Shown here piece after piece: positions 16,809-26,080 of a stretch of DNA of 64,000 bases. The notes beneath the pieces are model-generated. The model was not told the origin of the DNA. It ran no database searches and saw nothing but the letters and a program-made list of their open reading frames with translations. The stretch is taken from positions 186,001 to 250,000 of the forward strand of contig DBGCOP010000027.1 in the NCBI GenBank assembly GCA_048360435.1, given 5' to 3'. Source of the DNA: Limenecus sp048360435. Its GTDB lineage: Bacteria; Cyanobacteriota; Vampirovibrionia; Gastranaerophilales; Gastranaerophilaceae. Both the position numbers and the translations under genes were made by a program. Within the stretch, counting starts at the first letter, position 1; each line of letters starts with the position of its first letter.

Positions 16809-17807
16809 TTATTGTTTTGAGCGTGAAAATGCAAAATTGTGTTCATCAAGGAGTTTTCTTTTTTCACCGAGCATAATTTTTTCAGCATCTTCCAGAATTT
16901 TTACAACAAAATAACCGTTTTCACCGTCACTTCTTGCTTTTGTTCCGTTTTCAATACATTTTACAAAATGTTCACATTCCAGTTTCAATGGTTCAATTTC
17001 AATGTAATCAAGTGCTATATTGCTGCCTGAATTTGGTTTGTCGTTTTTGAATACCTGTAATTTGTTTTCAGGAAGTGTATCATCAAACATAGCTGAACCT
17101 TTTGTGCCTCTGAGCATTAAGTTTACTCTTTTTTGAGGGTGAATCCAGCTGTCAGATATGTGTGCAACACATCCTGATTCATATTCAATTTCTATGTGCG
17201 TAATATCCATTATTTCTGTATCTTCAGAGCTTACACCCATTGCAGAAATAACCCTTTTGGGTTCTTCACCGAGGATATAGCTGACCATTGAAACATCATG
17301 AGGAGCTAAGTCCCACATAACACTTCTGTCATTTTTGAAATAGTTTATATTCAAACGATCTGATTGAACGTATTTTATATCTCCGAGTTCACCTGATTCT
17401 ACAATCATTTTGAGTCTGTTAACAGCCGGGTGATAAAGAAGAAGATGTCCGACCATCAAAACAAGATTTTTTGATTCGGCTATTTCTTTAAGAATCAAAG
17501 CTTCTTCACTGGTTGTTGCAATAGGTTTTTCTACATAAACATGTTTTCCTGCTTCGAGTGCCATTTTTACAAGTTTGAAGTGAGTATGGCTCGGTGTTGC
17601 TACAACCACGGCATCTATTTCTTTATTATTTAAAACTTCTGAAAAATCAGGTGTCAAATGAACTTCCGGATAATCATTCGCCACTTTTTTTCGGTTTTCT
17701 TCATCCATATCACAAACTGTATGAAGATAGTTCAAGTTGTAAAAATTTCTTACTAAATTTTTTCCCCAGATTCCTGCGCCCAATACAGCGACTTTGCATG
17801 AATTCAT
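16809..17807 (-). CDS. Gfo/Idh/MocA-family NAD-dependent oxidoreductase
   Basis: A 332-residue dehydrogenase. The N-terminal Rossmann fold has V-A-V-L-G-A-G-I-W-G-K-N and V-V-V-A-T-P-S-H-T-H, followed by the E-K-P-I-A-T-T motif with the catalytic Lys near residue 94. The C-terminal substrate domain includes W-D-L-A-P-H-D-V-S-M with the conserved His. Family members oxidise or reduce sugars; similarity in style to WlbA/WbpB suggests a nucleotide-sugar substrate. It lies 40 bases upstream of the PgsA-like gene and next to the acyltransferase pair, which fits cell-surface glycan work. Confidence 0.88.
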   Translation of the reverse strand: MNSCKVAVLGAGIWGKNLVRNFYNLNYLHTVCDMDEENRKKVANDYPEVHLTPDFSEVLNNKEIDAVVVATPSHTHFKLVKMALEAGKHVYVEKPIATTSEEALILKEIAESKNLVLMVGHLLLYHPAVNRLKMIVESGELGDIKYVQSDRLNINYFKNDRSVMWDLAPHDVSMVSYILGEEPKRVISAMGVSSEDTEIMDITHIEIEYESGCVAHISDSWIHPQKRVNLMLRGTKGSAMFDDTLPENKLQVFKNDKPNSGSNIALDYIEIEPLKLECEHFVKCIENGTKARSDGENGYFVVKILEDAEKIMLGEKRKLLDEHNFAFSRSKQ

Positions 17808-17907
17808 TTACTTCCCCTGTTCAAATATAATATTCACTTTATCCTGTTTATTATATCAAGCTAGGTGCTCAAAAATCAAATTAATAATATATTAAGATGT
17901 AAAAATA

Positions 17908-19308
17908 TTAAAATCTGAAATAAATAAATGGGTTGTATGTTGAAGAAGCAATAAATGCTGTTGAAAGAATGAATAAAACCAGAAGCCAGGAATTTACAAA
18001 AAATTTTAAAAATTTTCTTTCAGGATTGATATATAGCATTTTGGAGAAAATCGGAAAAGCACACAGCAGTCCTGATATAAATATAAGAATGTCCAGGTTA
18101 TCCATATAGTATGTGAATGTATATTGAATATTGTGCACAGGTATTAATCCAAACATATTTTTTAAATATGCGTAAATATAATTTAAGTCTTCAGTTCTGA
18201 AAAATACAATTGCTAATACAAATATAATTATTGTGTAAATGTTTTTTAAAATATTTACCACAAGTTTGTCTGATTCTTTATATAACCCTGTGGCTTTTTC
18301 AAATAAAATAAAGATTCCGTATAAAAGTCCCCACAGTACAAAATTCCAGCTTGCTCCATGCCATAAACCAATCAGGAAAAATACGAAAAGTATGTTGAAT
18401 ATATTACGAGCTTTAGATACGCGATTTCCACCAAGAGGGATATAAACATAATATTTGAACCAGGTTGATAGGGATATATGCCATCTTTTCCATAGTTCTG
18501 AAACGGATTTTGAAATTAACGGATAGTTAAAGTTTTCCATAAATTTAAATCCGAATATCAAACCGAGTCCTATTGCCATATCTGAATATCCGCTGAAATC
18601 AAAATATATTTGCATTGAATAGGTAAATGCACCAAGCCATCCGATGAGCGGTGAAAATGAATCGGGCTGTTGAGAAAAAATCTTTTCTGCAATTATGCCG
18701 AGATTGTTAGCCAAAAGCATTTTTTTTGACAGTCCGATTATAAATCTTTTAATTCCTAGTGTTACTTTATCAAAATTTTCTTCTCTATTTTCTATTTGCG
18801 GTGCAATGTCATGATATTTAACAATCGGACCTGCGATTAGCTGTGGGAAAAGACAGATGTATAAAGCCAGTTTATATAGGTTTTTTTGAGCTTTAAATTC
18901 TCCTTTATATACATCTATTAAATATGACATTGCTTGAAATGTATAGAATGAAATGCCCAGAGGCAGGATTACATGTATAGGGTCAATATTGAAATTAAAT
19001 AGTTTAGTTAAGTTTTCCGTGAGAAAATTAAAGTACTTGAAATAAAAGAGCAATCCAAGATTTCCGAGAATAGATATTATTAAAAAATATGTCTTATATT
19101 TTTTGAATGTATCTATTAAAATTGCTCCTAAATAGTTTATTATTATACTTAAAAACATTACGGCAAGATATTTCGGTTCACCCCAGGCATAAAATATGAT
19201 ACTTGCAGCAAGTAATATAAAATTATGGTATTTATTTTTTGAGAAGAAATAAATAATACATAATATAGGTAAAAATATATAGATAAATGTCATTGAGCAA
19301 AAAAGCAT
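17908..19308 (-). CDS. MBOAT-family O-acyltransferase (AlgI-like)
   Basis: A 466-residue polytopic membrane protein of the MBOAT family. It has the AlgI-type landmarks: P-L-G-I-S-F-Y-T-F-Q (~116-125), F-D-F-S-G-Y-S-D-M-A-I-G (237-248), E-L-W-K-R-W-H-I-S-L-S-T-W (271-283) and L-W-H-G-A-S-W with the catalytic His at 317. Such proteins hand acyl groups across the membrane to a periplasmic transferase. GGAG lies 5 bases before the ATG. The AlgJ/AlgX-like gene ends 20 bases upstream, so the pair likely acetylates an exported polysaccharide or cell-wall polymer. Confidence 0.93.
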   Translation of the reverse strand: MLFCSMTFIYIFLPILCIIYFFSKNKYHNFILLAASIIFYAWGEPKYLAVMFLSIIINYLGAILIDTFKKYKTYFLIISILGNLGLLFYFKYFNFLTENLTKLFNFNIDPIHVILPLGISFYTFQAMSYLIDVYKGEFKAQKNLYKLALYICLFPQLIAGPIVKYHDIAPQIENREENFDKVTLGIKRFIIGLSKKMLLANNLGIIAEKIFSQQPDSFSPLIGWLGAFTYSMQIYFDFSGYSDMAIGLGLIFGFKFMENFNYPLISKSVSELWKRWHISLSTWFKYYVYIPLGGNRVSKARNIFNILFVFFLIGLWHGASWNFVLWGLLYGIFILFEKATGLYKESDKLVVNILKNIYTIIIFVLAIVFFRTEDLNYIYAYLKNMFGLIPVHNIQYTFTYYMDNLDILIFISGLLCAFPIFSKMLYINPERKFLKFFVNSWLLVLFILSTAFIASSTYNPFIYFRF

Positions 19309-19328
19309 AATTTCTCCGGTTTTATTTT

Positions 19329-20765
19329 TTAAGGTTCAAGTTCGACAGACTCATCATACATAGATGAAATGTAGTTGTAGGCTTCACTTTCGTTTATATA
19401 GATTATTAATATGTCAGGTTTTTCGTTTTTTATGTAATTTTCAAATCGGTTCATATGAAAATTCTTTTCATATCCTGTATTTAGTCTTATTTTGTCTGTT
19501 AATTTGAAACTGTGTCTTAGAAAAATATACACTTTCTCAACGAATGAAGATCCGAGTAATATAGCTTTTCTTTTTCCTTTAGTGTTATATGATTTGCTTT
19601 TTAAAAGATATGGGTCATCGTACACTCCATATTGTATGGATTTTTTATTTTTTGGATAGTAATATTCATATTCATATTTTAGATATTGGGGATCTTCGAC
19701 TGTATATTCATTTGCGTTGCCCAGAGTAAAGTCATCTTCATCTTCCTCACTTATGTTAACAAGGTTATTCTTTTTTACATAAAATTCATCAAGAGAGACA
19801 ATCGGGATATCATTAAAATCTTGTTTTATTTTTTTAATAGTGGCTTTGTAAACTATATAACCGCTGATATCAGTCTGGTGATTGTCTGTTTGGAAGAAGA
19901 TTCTTTTATTATATTTTTCTTTTGCTTCATTGACCTCTTGTTCCGGATATATATAACCAAATCTTATATCATTACATGTGTCAAAATATTTAATCAGTGT
20001 TTGACCGTATGTTTTTTTGTTTTCAAGTTTTTGAAGCGGAACAAGTTCTCTGTATATATTGGATTTATCAGGTGCAAGTACAAAATACATTTTTATTCCG
20101 TTTTGGGCACAGAAATCAGCCAATTGGTTAAGGTTATTTTTGACAAATAACAATTCATCACTTTTAGGTATTCTATAAGTTCCTTTTATTTCTCTTTGAA
20201 AGAAGAACCATCCGTCTTTTTTGTCAAAAATTACTTTGTTATCGTTGTAGACTCTGTTTGTTGATATTAGTATAATTTTATGCAAATTTATCAATAAATT
20301 TCTTGTAAAAAATCTGTCATTGAACCATTTTTCAAAATTTTTGCCAAAATTATAATTTATTTGTTCATTAATTAAAAAAGACTTATATTGGGCTAATGCT
20401 CTATTTTCAAAGTCTGAAATTTTTTCATTGTTTATATGTGATGAAGGAATAAGTAACATAATAAAAAATAAGCATACAAATATTATATCGCTTATGCTTT
20501 TGTTGTTTTTTGTTTTTAAGTCACATAAATAAGAAAAAATTTTATAAAAGAATAGACCTGCAAGACATGTAATAATAATAAGTATACAAAAATTTATTTT
20601 GTAAAAGGTTATGCCGGAAATAATTTCTTTATAAATGAAATATTTTGAAGAAAGAATTATAAATACTATTGAAAAAAATAATGTCAACCATAGTCTTCCA
20701 AATAGTAATACAGATAAAATTCTTTTTTTTATCAACGGTAATTTTTCTTTAATTTTTTTTAACAT
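19329..20765 (-). CDS. AlgJ/AlgX (DHHW)-like O-acetyltransferase partner protein
   Basis: A 478-residue protein with hydrophobic segments at ~25-45, 57-80 and 93-108, then a large periplasmic domain. That domain has the family opening E-N-R-A-L-A-Q-Y (120-127), F-V-L-A-P-D-K-S-N-I-Y (228-238), a D-N-H motif (294-296) and G-S-S-F (405-408), which would supply the Asp-His-Ser triad of the SGNH-like AlgX/AlgJ fold. Known relatives receive acetyl from an MBOAT protein and place it on polysaccharide. It is first in a two-gene operon with the MBOAT gene. The three N-terminal helices are more than usual for AlgJ. Confidence 0.8.
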   Translation of the reverse strand: MLKKIKEKLPLIKKRILSVLLFGRLWLTLFFSIVFIILSSKYFIYKEIISGITFYKINFCILIIITCLAGLFFYKIFSYLCDLKTKNNKSISDIIFVCLFFIMLLIPSSHINNEKISDFENRALAQYKSFLINEQINYNFGKNFEKWFNDRFFTRNLLINLHKIILISTNRVYNDNKVIFDKKDGWFFFQREIKGTYRIPKSDELLFVKNNLNQLADFCAQNGIKMYFVLAPDKSNIYRELVPLQKLENKKTYGQTLIKYFDTCNDIRFGYIYPEQEVNEAKEKYNKRIFFQTDNHQTDISGYIVYKATIKKIKQDFNDIPIVSLDEFYVKKNNLVNISEEDEDDFTLGNANEYTVEDPQYLKYEYEYYYPKNKKSIQYGVYDDPYLLKSKSYNTKGKRKAILLGSSFVEKVYIFLRHSFKLTDKIRLNTGYEKNFHMNRFENYIKNEKPDILIIYINESEAYNYISSMYDESVELEP

Positions 20766-20925
20766 ACTTTTCCAACCGGTTACCTTTAATAATGATTATA
20801 CAAAAAATATTACCCGAAAGCATTATTTTACAATTCAGCAGTTTCGTACAATGAAATAATATGTTTATCAGGCTATATTAACTATGTAAATCCTCAACTC
20901 TTCTGATTGCTTGTACTTAGTGCTC

Positions 20926-20974
20926 ACCTCTTCTTTCACTGATGTTTTTCATCACCGATGAAGAGGTTTTTTTT
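20926..20974 (+). terminator. Orphan intrinsic terminator in the leader of the kinase operon
   Basis: Stem ACCTCTTC/GAAGAGGT (20926-20933, 20960-20967) encloses a smaller hairpin TGATG/CATCA and is followed by eight T. No plus-strand gene lies upstream. It may be an attenuator for the kinase operon or the end of an unannotated small RNA. Confidence 0.65.
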
Positions 20975-21029
20975 GACAAAGCGAAGCTGAAGAAAAAGGG
21001 AATAGTTAGAACAGGAATTTGTGAGATTT

Positions 21030-21045
21030 TTTTACAAATGTAAAA
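21030..21045. promoter_or_regulatory. 16-base palindrome upstream of the kinase operon
   Basis: TTTTACA and TGTAAAA flank AA, 59 bases before the kinase ATG. It is nested inside ACAGGA (21011-21016) ... TCCTGT, so it may be an operator or part of a leader stem. Confidence 0.45.
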
Positions 21046-21103
21046 TATTTGTCCTGTCTTGAAAAATGGGATATTGTTTATATTGAGGATTATTAGTATC
21101 GTT

Positions 21104-22660
21104 ATGGAAAATTTAAAATCTAAAAAAATTATAGCTGTGGATGATGATTCTACATTGCTTTCAACTTTGAAAATGCTTCTCAAGCTTGAAGGCTTTGAGA
21201 ATGTTGAATATTTTACAAATCCTGAAGAGGCTTTGGCTTATTTAAAACTCAATGAACCTGATTTAATTTTGTCTGATTTTATGATGCCTCAAATGAACGG
21301 TTTTGAATTTTTATCAGAAGCAAAAAAATTATATAATGACGTTAGCATGATTCTTCTCACCGGTTATGCAGATAAAGAAAATGCAATAAAAGCAATTAAT
21401 GAAGTGGGAATATATAAATACATAGAAAAACCTTGGGACAATGAGGATTTGATTATAAACATCAGAAACGGACTTGAAAGAAGCGGGCTTATTTCTGAAT
21501 TGAATAAGAAAATCAATGAGCTTTCAATTGCAAAATCTCAACTGGAGAAATATTCTCACTCTCTTGAAGAAATTGTTATGCAAAAAACAGCTGATCTTGT
21601 TGAATCAAATACAAAACTGAGTGCAATTATAAATTATTGTGCGGACGGAATAATTATTGTTTCACCTGACAAAAAAATTGTTCAGGCAAATCCGGCTTTT
21701 GAGAATCTTACAGGTCTAGATAAACATCTCCTTGAGGGTAAGGGGCTTGATGAATTAATTTTTGCTGATGAAAACAGACTTCAAAAAGTTACTAATGAAA
21801 AAAGAGAAGTTCTTTTACGTGATGCTGCGATAAAAAACTTCGTCAATGACAAAAAAATTCCTGTTGAAATCAATTTTGCTCCAATATTATACGATAAAGC
21901 AGCAGAAACGAATTATGTAGGCGTAGTGAGAAATGTAAGCCTTCAGAAAGAAATGGAACGCTTAAGAGATGATTTTATTGCGACTCTTACACATGATTTG
22001 AGAACACCGCTGCTTGCAGCTATACAAACGTTACAGTTCTTTTTAGACGGTTCTTTGGGAGATATAGAAGAAAGACAAAAAACGCTTCTTGACACTATGA
22101 AAAAAAGTAACGAGGATATGTTGGGGTTGGTAAATGCCCTTCTTGAAGTGTATAAATATGAATCCGGAAAATTGAATCTTTGTAAAACAACTTTCTCGTT
22201 AAAACAGTTTATTGAAGATTGTATATCTCAAATTCAGCCTCTTGCTGATAAAAAGCATATTGAACTTAAAATTTTATATGAAAATACGGAGGATTGTGAG
22301 CTTACTGCTGATAGAAATGAATTGAGAAGAGTTTTGTTGAATTTATGCGGAAATGCCTTAAATCATACAAAAGAAGACGGATGTATTGAAGTTTCAACTT
22401 CCGACAAAGAAGGCGATTTGATACTTAGTGTAAAAGACAACGGTATAGGTATACCTCAAAGCGATATAACAAAATTATTTAAAAGATTTTCACAGGGAAC
22501 AAGCCAGAAACGTTCGGCAGGTACCGGGCTGGGGCTTTATTTGTCCAGACAAATAGTCGAAGCTCACAATGGAAAAATCTGGGCAGAAAGCCAGGTTTCA
22601 AAAGGCAGTGTGTTCTCTATGATGATACCTAAGTCATTAAAAGCAAAAGAAACAGTTTAA
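21104..22660 (+). CDS. Hybrid sensor: response-regulator receiver, PAS, histidine kinase
   Basis: A 518-residue cytoplasmic protein with no membrane segment. Domains in order: receiver (residues ~8-122, acidic pocket D13-D15, phosphoacceptor D58, K109 in E-K-P-W), coiled coil (~130-170), PAS (~172-282), HisKA with H297 in T-L-T-H-D-L-R-T-P, and HATPase_c with N-x3-N-H and the G-boxes D-N-G-I-G-I-P and G-T-G-L-G-L-Y. The receiver-first order means it is both phosphorylated and kinase. ATG 21104 is chosen over a TTG 45 bases earlier. A NarL-type regulator follows by 11 bases. Confidence 0.9.
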   Translation: MENLKSKKIIAVDDDSTLLSTLKMLLKLEGFENVEYFTNPEEALAYLKLNEPDLILSDFMMPQMNGFEFLSEAKKLYNDVSMILLTGYADKENAIKAINEVGIYKYIEKPWDNEDLIINIRNGLERSGLISELNKKINELSIAKSQLEKYSHSLEEIVMQKTADLVESNTKLSAIINYCADGIIIVSPDKKIVQANPAFENLTGLDKHLLEGKGLDELIFADENRLQKVTNEKREVLLRDAAIKNFVNDKKIPVEINFAPILYDKAAETNYVGVVRNVSLQKEMERLRDDFIATLTHDLRTPLLAAIQTLQFFLDGSLGDIEERQKTLLDTMKKSNEDMLGLVNALLEVYKYESGKLNLCKTTFSLKQFIEDCISQIQPLADKKHIELKILYENTEDCELTADRNELRRVLLNLCGNALNHTKEDGCIEVSTSDKEGDLILSVKDNGIGIPQSDITKLFKRFSQGTSQKRSAGTGLGLYLSRQIVEAHNGKIWAESQVSKGSVFSMMIPKSLKAKETV

Positions 22661-22671
22661 AAAGGATATTT

Positions 22672-23355
22672 ATGGCGAATAAAGATATAAAGGTGCTTTT
22701 GGTAGAAGACCATACAATGATTAGAATGGGAACAGCTCTTGTTATTGAAAAAACAGAAGGCATAACACTTATTGCTCAGGCTGAAGATGGACAGCAAGGG
22801 GTTGATATGGCACGAGAATATTTGCCTGATGTTATTCTCATGGATATAGGGCTTCCTGTAATTGATGGAATTGAAGCTACACGTCAAATTAAAGAGATGA
22901 ATATAAATGCCAAAATTCTTATATTTACCTCACGTGACAATGATGATGATGTGTTTGCTGCATTGGCTGCCGGGGCAGACGGATATATTATGAAGGGTGC
23001 TACTGCTGAACAGCTTACTTCTGCTATCATTGCCGTTAATGAGGGAACTGCTTGGCTTGATCCTGCTATCGCAAGACTTGTGCTTTCAAATGTACAGCGC
23101 CAGAATCAGAGAACTGCTGATTCTGCTGTTTCTGATATAAATTATAAAGCTGGTAAAAATACCTTTGGGCTTACTGATAGAGAAATGGAAGTTTTGGCGC
23201 TTATTGTTGACGGGTTGTCTAATCCGGAAATTGCTGAAAAACTTTTTATTACCAGAGCAACAGCAAAAGCACATGTCCACAGTATTCTCCAAAAATTGTA
23301 TGTGGATGACAGAACACAGGCTGCTGTTACGGCAATGAGAGAGGGGCTTGTTTAA
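22672..23355 (+). CDS. NarL/FixJ-family response regulator
   Basis: A 227-residue regulator. The receiver domain (1-~125) has E12-D13, phosphoacceptor D58 and K in I-M-K-G. A LuxR-type helix-turn-helix (~165-227) contains L-T-D-R-E-M-E-V-L and N-P-E-I-A-E-K-L-F-I-T-R-A-T-A-K-A-H-V. The tail D-D-R-T-Q-A-A-V is typical of cyanobacterial regulators of this class. A linker of ~35 residues joins the domains. It is the probable target of the kinase just upstream, and its stop touches the start of the next gene. Confidence 0.93.
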   Translation: MANKDIKVLLVEDHTMIRMGTALVIEKTEGITLIAQAEDGQQGVDMAREYLPDVILMDIGLPVIDGIEATRQIKEMNINAKILIFTSRDNDDDVFAALAAGADGYIMKGATAEQLTSAIIAVNEGTAWLDPAIARLVLSNVQRQNQRTADSAVSDINYKAGKNTFGLTDREMEVLALIVDGLSNPEIAEKLFITRATAKAHVHSILQKLYVDDRTQAAVTAMREGLV

Positions 23356-24333
23356 ATGAATAAGACATTTGTGCGCTTTTTTGTCATATGTCTTTGTCTT
23401 TTTATTTGCAGTGCGCCATTTGCTTGTGCTTTTGATTTTGAAAGAGATATTGCATCAAAGTGTTTTTGGACAAAAAGTTATAAAAAAGCTCACCCTGCAC
23501 CTGTGAATAATATGCCGAAAACAATGCAGGAATATTACAGAGCCGTTAATAAAGCGGCTGAAGAGGCGAAGAATATTCCTGAGCCCAAATTTGAGAAAGA
23601 TACAAAACTTGTAGATTTACCTGAACCAGGAATATATCTTAGAAAATACAATAATCCTCCTGGACTGATAGATATAAACCTCAATAAACTGAAAAAAACA
23701 AGACGAGTGAACTCGATTGGGGTTGTTTCTCCTCAGTTTGACAAAATGATTTATACCAGTATTTTTTATTATCCCTCAACAAGAACTGCTTCAGCTGAGT
23801 TGTATCTTATGAATCTTGATACCTCGAAAGATATTATGAAAAGAATTGAAGATGCGCATGTTAATCACGGCAGAAAAACTTTGTACAAAACAGGCATGGA
23901 TGCTCTTGAACTGGACATACAGAAAACTTTAACAATTGTGGATTGGTCTGCTGATGGAAAAAAAATAGCATTAAAAGAGAAAATTTCATATACTCCTGAC
24001 GGTTTATGGAAAACAAACCTGCTTGTATATAATTTAGAAACAGGCAAGTTAAAGGACTTGAGTGAAGTAAGAGAGGCAATAAGATATTATTGGCGGGAAA
24101 ATCATGATCTTGCGCTCAGGGATTATCGCTGGGATATATATCCTGTTGGGTGGGATTCTTTGAATCCCGACAGAGTTATAGTTTTTGCTTATGCTGCAAC
24201 CGGAGAAAAACCTAAATATCTGGGAGCCTGGTCAATTGACTATCATGGCGACAGGACAATGCTTATGTCATTAACAAATACAAACTTTGAAGTTTCACAA
24301 AACGGTTCTTGTTTGAGGACTGAAGGAGATTAG
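23356..24333 (+). CDS. Exported protein of unknown function, possibly propeller-like
   Basis: A 325-residue protein with a signal peptide (residues 1-25, cleavage near A-C-A). I do not recognise the family. Segments such as I-V-D-W-S-A-D-G-K-K-I-A-L, L-L-V-Y-N-L-E-T-G-K-L and V-G-W-D-S-L-N-P-D-R-V-I-V resemble the S-x-D-G-K-K-I-A blades of TolB/WD40-type propellers, but only two or three such blades are seen. It starts on the base after the regulator stop and ends 3 bases before an ABC permease, so it is translationally tied to both. It could be a periplasmic sensor or accessory for that transporter. Confidence 0.65.
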   Translation: MNKTFVRFFVICLCLFICSAPFACAFDFERDIASKCFWTKSYKKAHPAPVNNMPKTMQEYYRAVNKAAEEAKNIPEPKFEKDTKLVDLPEPGIYLRKYNNPPGLIDINLNKLKKTRRVNSIGVVSPQFDKMIYTSIFYYPSTRTASAELYLMNLDTSKDIMKRIEDAHVNHGRKTLYKTGMDALELDIQKTLTIVDWSADGKKIALKEKISYTPDGLWKTNLLVYNLETGKLKDLSEVREAIRYYWRENHDLALRDYRWDIYPVGWDSLNPDRVIVFAYAATGEKPKYLGAWSIDYHGDRTMLMSLTNTNFEVSQNGSCLRTEGD

Positions 24334-24336
24334 GAT

Positions 24337-25209
24337 TTGTATAAATATTATAAAAAATATGTTCCGTATCTTTTCTTGCTTCCGGCAGGTATAATTCTTA
24401 TTTTGTTTTTTTTCATACCGTTTTTTGAAACAATTATACTAAGCTTTTTTGATTACAATTCTAATATTTATCATCCTTTGTTTGTATCTTTGGAAAATTA
24501 TACTGCTCTTTTAAGGTCACCTGTTTTTTATAAGGTGTTGTTAAATACATTTATTTATCTTCTGGTTGCTGTACCATTTCTGGTTGTGTTTCCGTTGATT
24601 ATTGCTATTATGATTAACCAAAAAATCAGAGGCGTGACTTTATACAAGATATTGATTTATCTTCCTGTTATTGTTTCTATTGTAGTTGCTGCAATAGCTT
24701 TCAAATGGCTGTATGCTCAGCAGGGTATATTGAATTATGTTCTTGCGCTTTTTCATCTTCCTTCACTTGGCTGGTTGACTGATCCAAATGTGGCTTTGTA
24801 TTCGGTTATTATAGTTACAATATGGAAGGGAATCGGTTATTATATGATGATTTATCTTTCTGCACTTATGAGTGTTCCGAAAGATTTATATGAGGCATGT
24901 GAGGTAGATGGTGCTGACCCTGTCACAAAACATCTTACTGTTACTCTTCCTCATCTTATGCCTACAATTGGGCTTGTTTCTACTATTTCTTCTATTTCAG
25001 CAATGAAAGTTTTTGCTGAAATTTATGTAATGACAAAAGGAGGACCTTTGGATTCAAGCAAGACCATTGTTTATTATATATATGAAAGGGCGTTTGAGAA
25101 TTTAGATCTCGGAATAGCTTCTGCGGCTTCTGTTATTCTCCTTGTTATTGTTCTTGTACTTTCAATTATAAATTTTGTGTTCTTTGAAAATAAGCAGTAT
25201 CAATTGTGA
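24337..25209 (+). CDS. Sugar ABC transporter permease, MalF/UgpA type
   Basis: A 290-residue inner membrane permease with six hydrophobic segments. The cytoplasmic EAA loop that docks the ATPase reads Y-E-A-C-E-V-D-G-A-D ... L-P-H-L-M-P near residues 185-210. The start is TTG at 24337, with AAGGAG 8 bases upstream. It pairs with the MalG-type permease that follows. Carbohydrate-uptake transporters of this class need a periplasmic binding protein and an ATPase (often a shared MsmK-like one); neither is in the window. The operon begins with a two-component system. Confidence 0.92.
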   Translation: MYKYYKKYVPYLFLLPAGIILILFFFIPFFETIILSFFDYNSNIYHPLFVSLENYTALLRSPVFYKVLLNTFIYLLVAVPFLVVFPLIIAIMINQKIRGVTLYKILIYLPVIVSIVVAAIAFKWLYAQQGILNYVLALFHLPSLGWLTDPNVALYSVIIVTIWKGIGYYMMIYLSALMSVPKDLYEACEVDGADPVTKHLTVTLPHLMPTIGLVSTISSISAMKVFAEIYVMTKGGPLDSSKTIVYYIYERAFENLDLGIASAASVILLVIVLVLSIINFVFFENKQYQL

Positions 25210-25222
25210 GGTTCGACAAAAG

Positions 25223-26074
25223 ATGAAAAATTTTAAAAGTATATCAAGAGGATTTTTTATACATGCAACTTTGATTTTTGTATCACTTTTGTCAATTTTT
25301 CCTTTCATATGGTTATTGTCAACTGCACTAAAAGGAAACAACGAAAATATTTTTCAATATCCACCTGTTTTTTTTCCTCAATGTCCTACCTGGGCAAACT
25401 TTAAAGGCGTATGGAATCAAATACCTTTTATGTTATATTTCTTTAACAGTATGATTGTTGCAGGTTTTACTGTGTTGTTGAATCTTATTTTGTCTGCATT
25501 GGCTGCTTATCCTCTGGCAAGAATGGAGTTTAAAGGAAAAAAGGCTGTTTTTTATGCAACGCTTGCTACTATAATGATTCCCTTTCAGGCTATAATGCTT
25601 CCTGTTTATTTAATTGTGTTAAAGTTGAATATGGTTGACTCGGTAAATTCTGTTATGGGATATCTCGGTTTGATTCTTCCTTTTGCTGTCAATGCTTTTG
25701 GAATATTTTTAATGAGGCAGGCTTTTTTAGCCATACCAAAAGAGATGGAAGAGGCAGCATTTGTTGATGGATGCAATGTTTTTCAAATATGGTGGAAGGT
25801 ACTTTTGCCGATGGTTAAGCCGACTCTTGCTGTTTTAGCTATTTTTACTTTTATTGGATCCTGGGGGGAATTTCTCTGGCCAAGTATTGTATTGACGAAA
25901 AAGGCGTTGTATACTCTGCCGGTCGGAGTTAATGATTTGCAAGGCATGTTTAGTGCAAATTGGCGATTTATTGCTGCCGGTTCTATCATTGCAACAATAC
26001 CAATTCTTATATTTTTTATTGCTATGCAAAGATATTTTATATCAGGAGAAAACGATGGTGCTGTAAAGGGATAA
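25223..26074 (+). CDS. Sugar ABC transporter permease, MalG/UgpE type
   Basis: A 283-residue partner permease with six membrane segments and the EAA loop M-E-E-A-A-F-V-D-G-C-N ... L-P-M-V-K-P (~175-200). The ATG at 25223 starts a normal N-terminus (M-K-N-F-K) 13 bases after the first permease; an open frame extends back into that gene but has no ribosome site. Last gene of the five-gene operon that starts at 21104. The sugar is unknown. Confidence 0.92.
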   Translation: MKNFKSISRGFFIHATLIFVSLLSIFPFIWLLSTALKGNNENIFQYPPVFFPQCPTWANFKGVWNQIPFMLYFFNSMIVAGFTVLLNLILSALAAYPLARMEFKGKKAVFYATLATIMIPFQAIMLPVYLIVLKLNMVDSVNSVMGYLGLILPFAVNAFGIFLMRQAFLAIPKEMEEAAFVDGCNVFQIWWKVLLPMVKPTLAVLAIFTFIGSWGEFLWPSIVLTKKALYTLPVGVNDLQGMFSANWRFIAAGSIIATIPILIFFIAMQRYFISGENDGAVKG

Positions 26075-26080
26075 GTATTG

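Larger units (their letters stand above)
20766..21103 (+). other. Intergenic region holding an orphan terminator and a palindrome
   Basis: The 338 bases between the divergent AlgJ-like and kinase genes contain no convincing ORF. They contain a terminator-like hairpin on the plus strand (20926-20974), a near-direct repeat CTCAACTCTTCT / CTCACCTCTTCT (20893 and 20923) and a 16-base palindrome (21030-21045). Promoters for both flanking operons must also be here, but no clear consensus pair was found. Confidence 0.6.

Noticed and set aside
20880..20975. Known riboswitch in the kinase leader
   Set aside because: No conserved riboswitch core could be recognised; only the terminator hairpin and repeats are supported.
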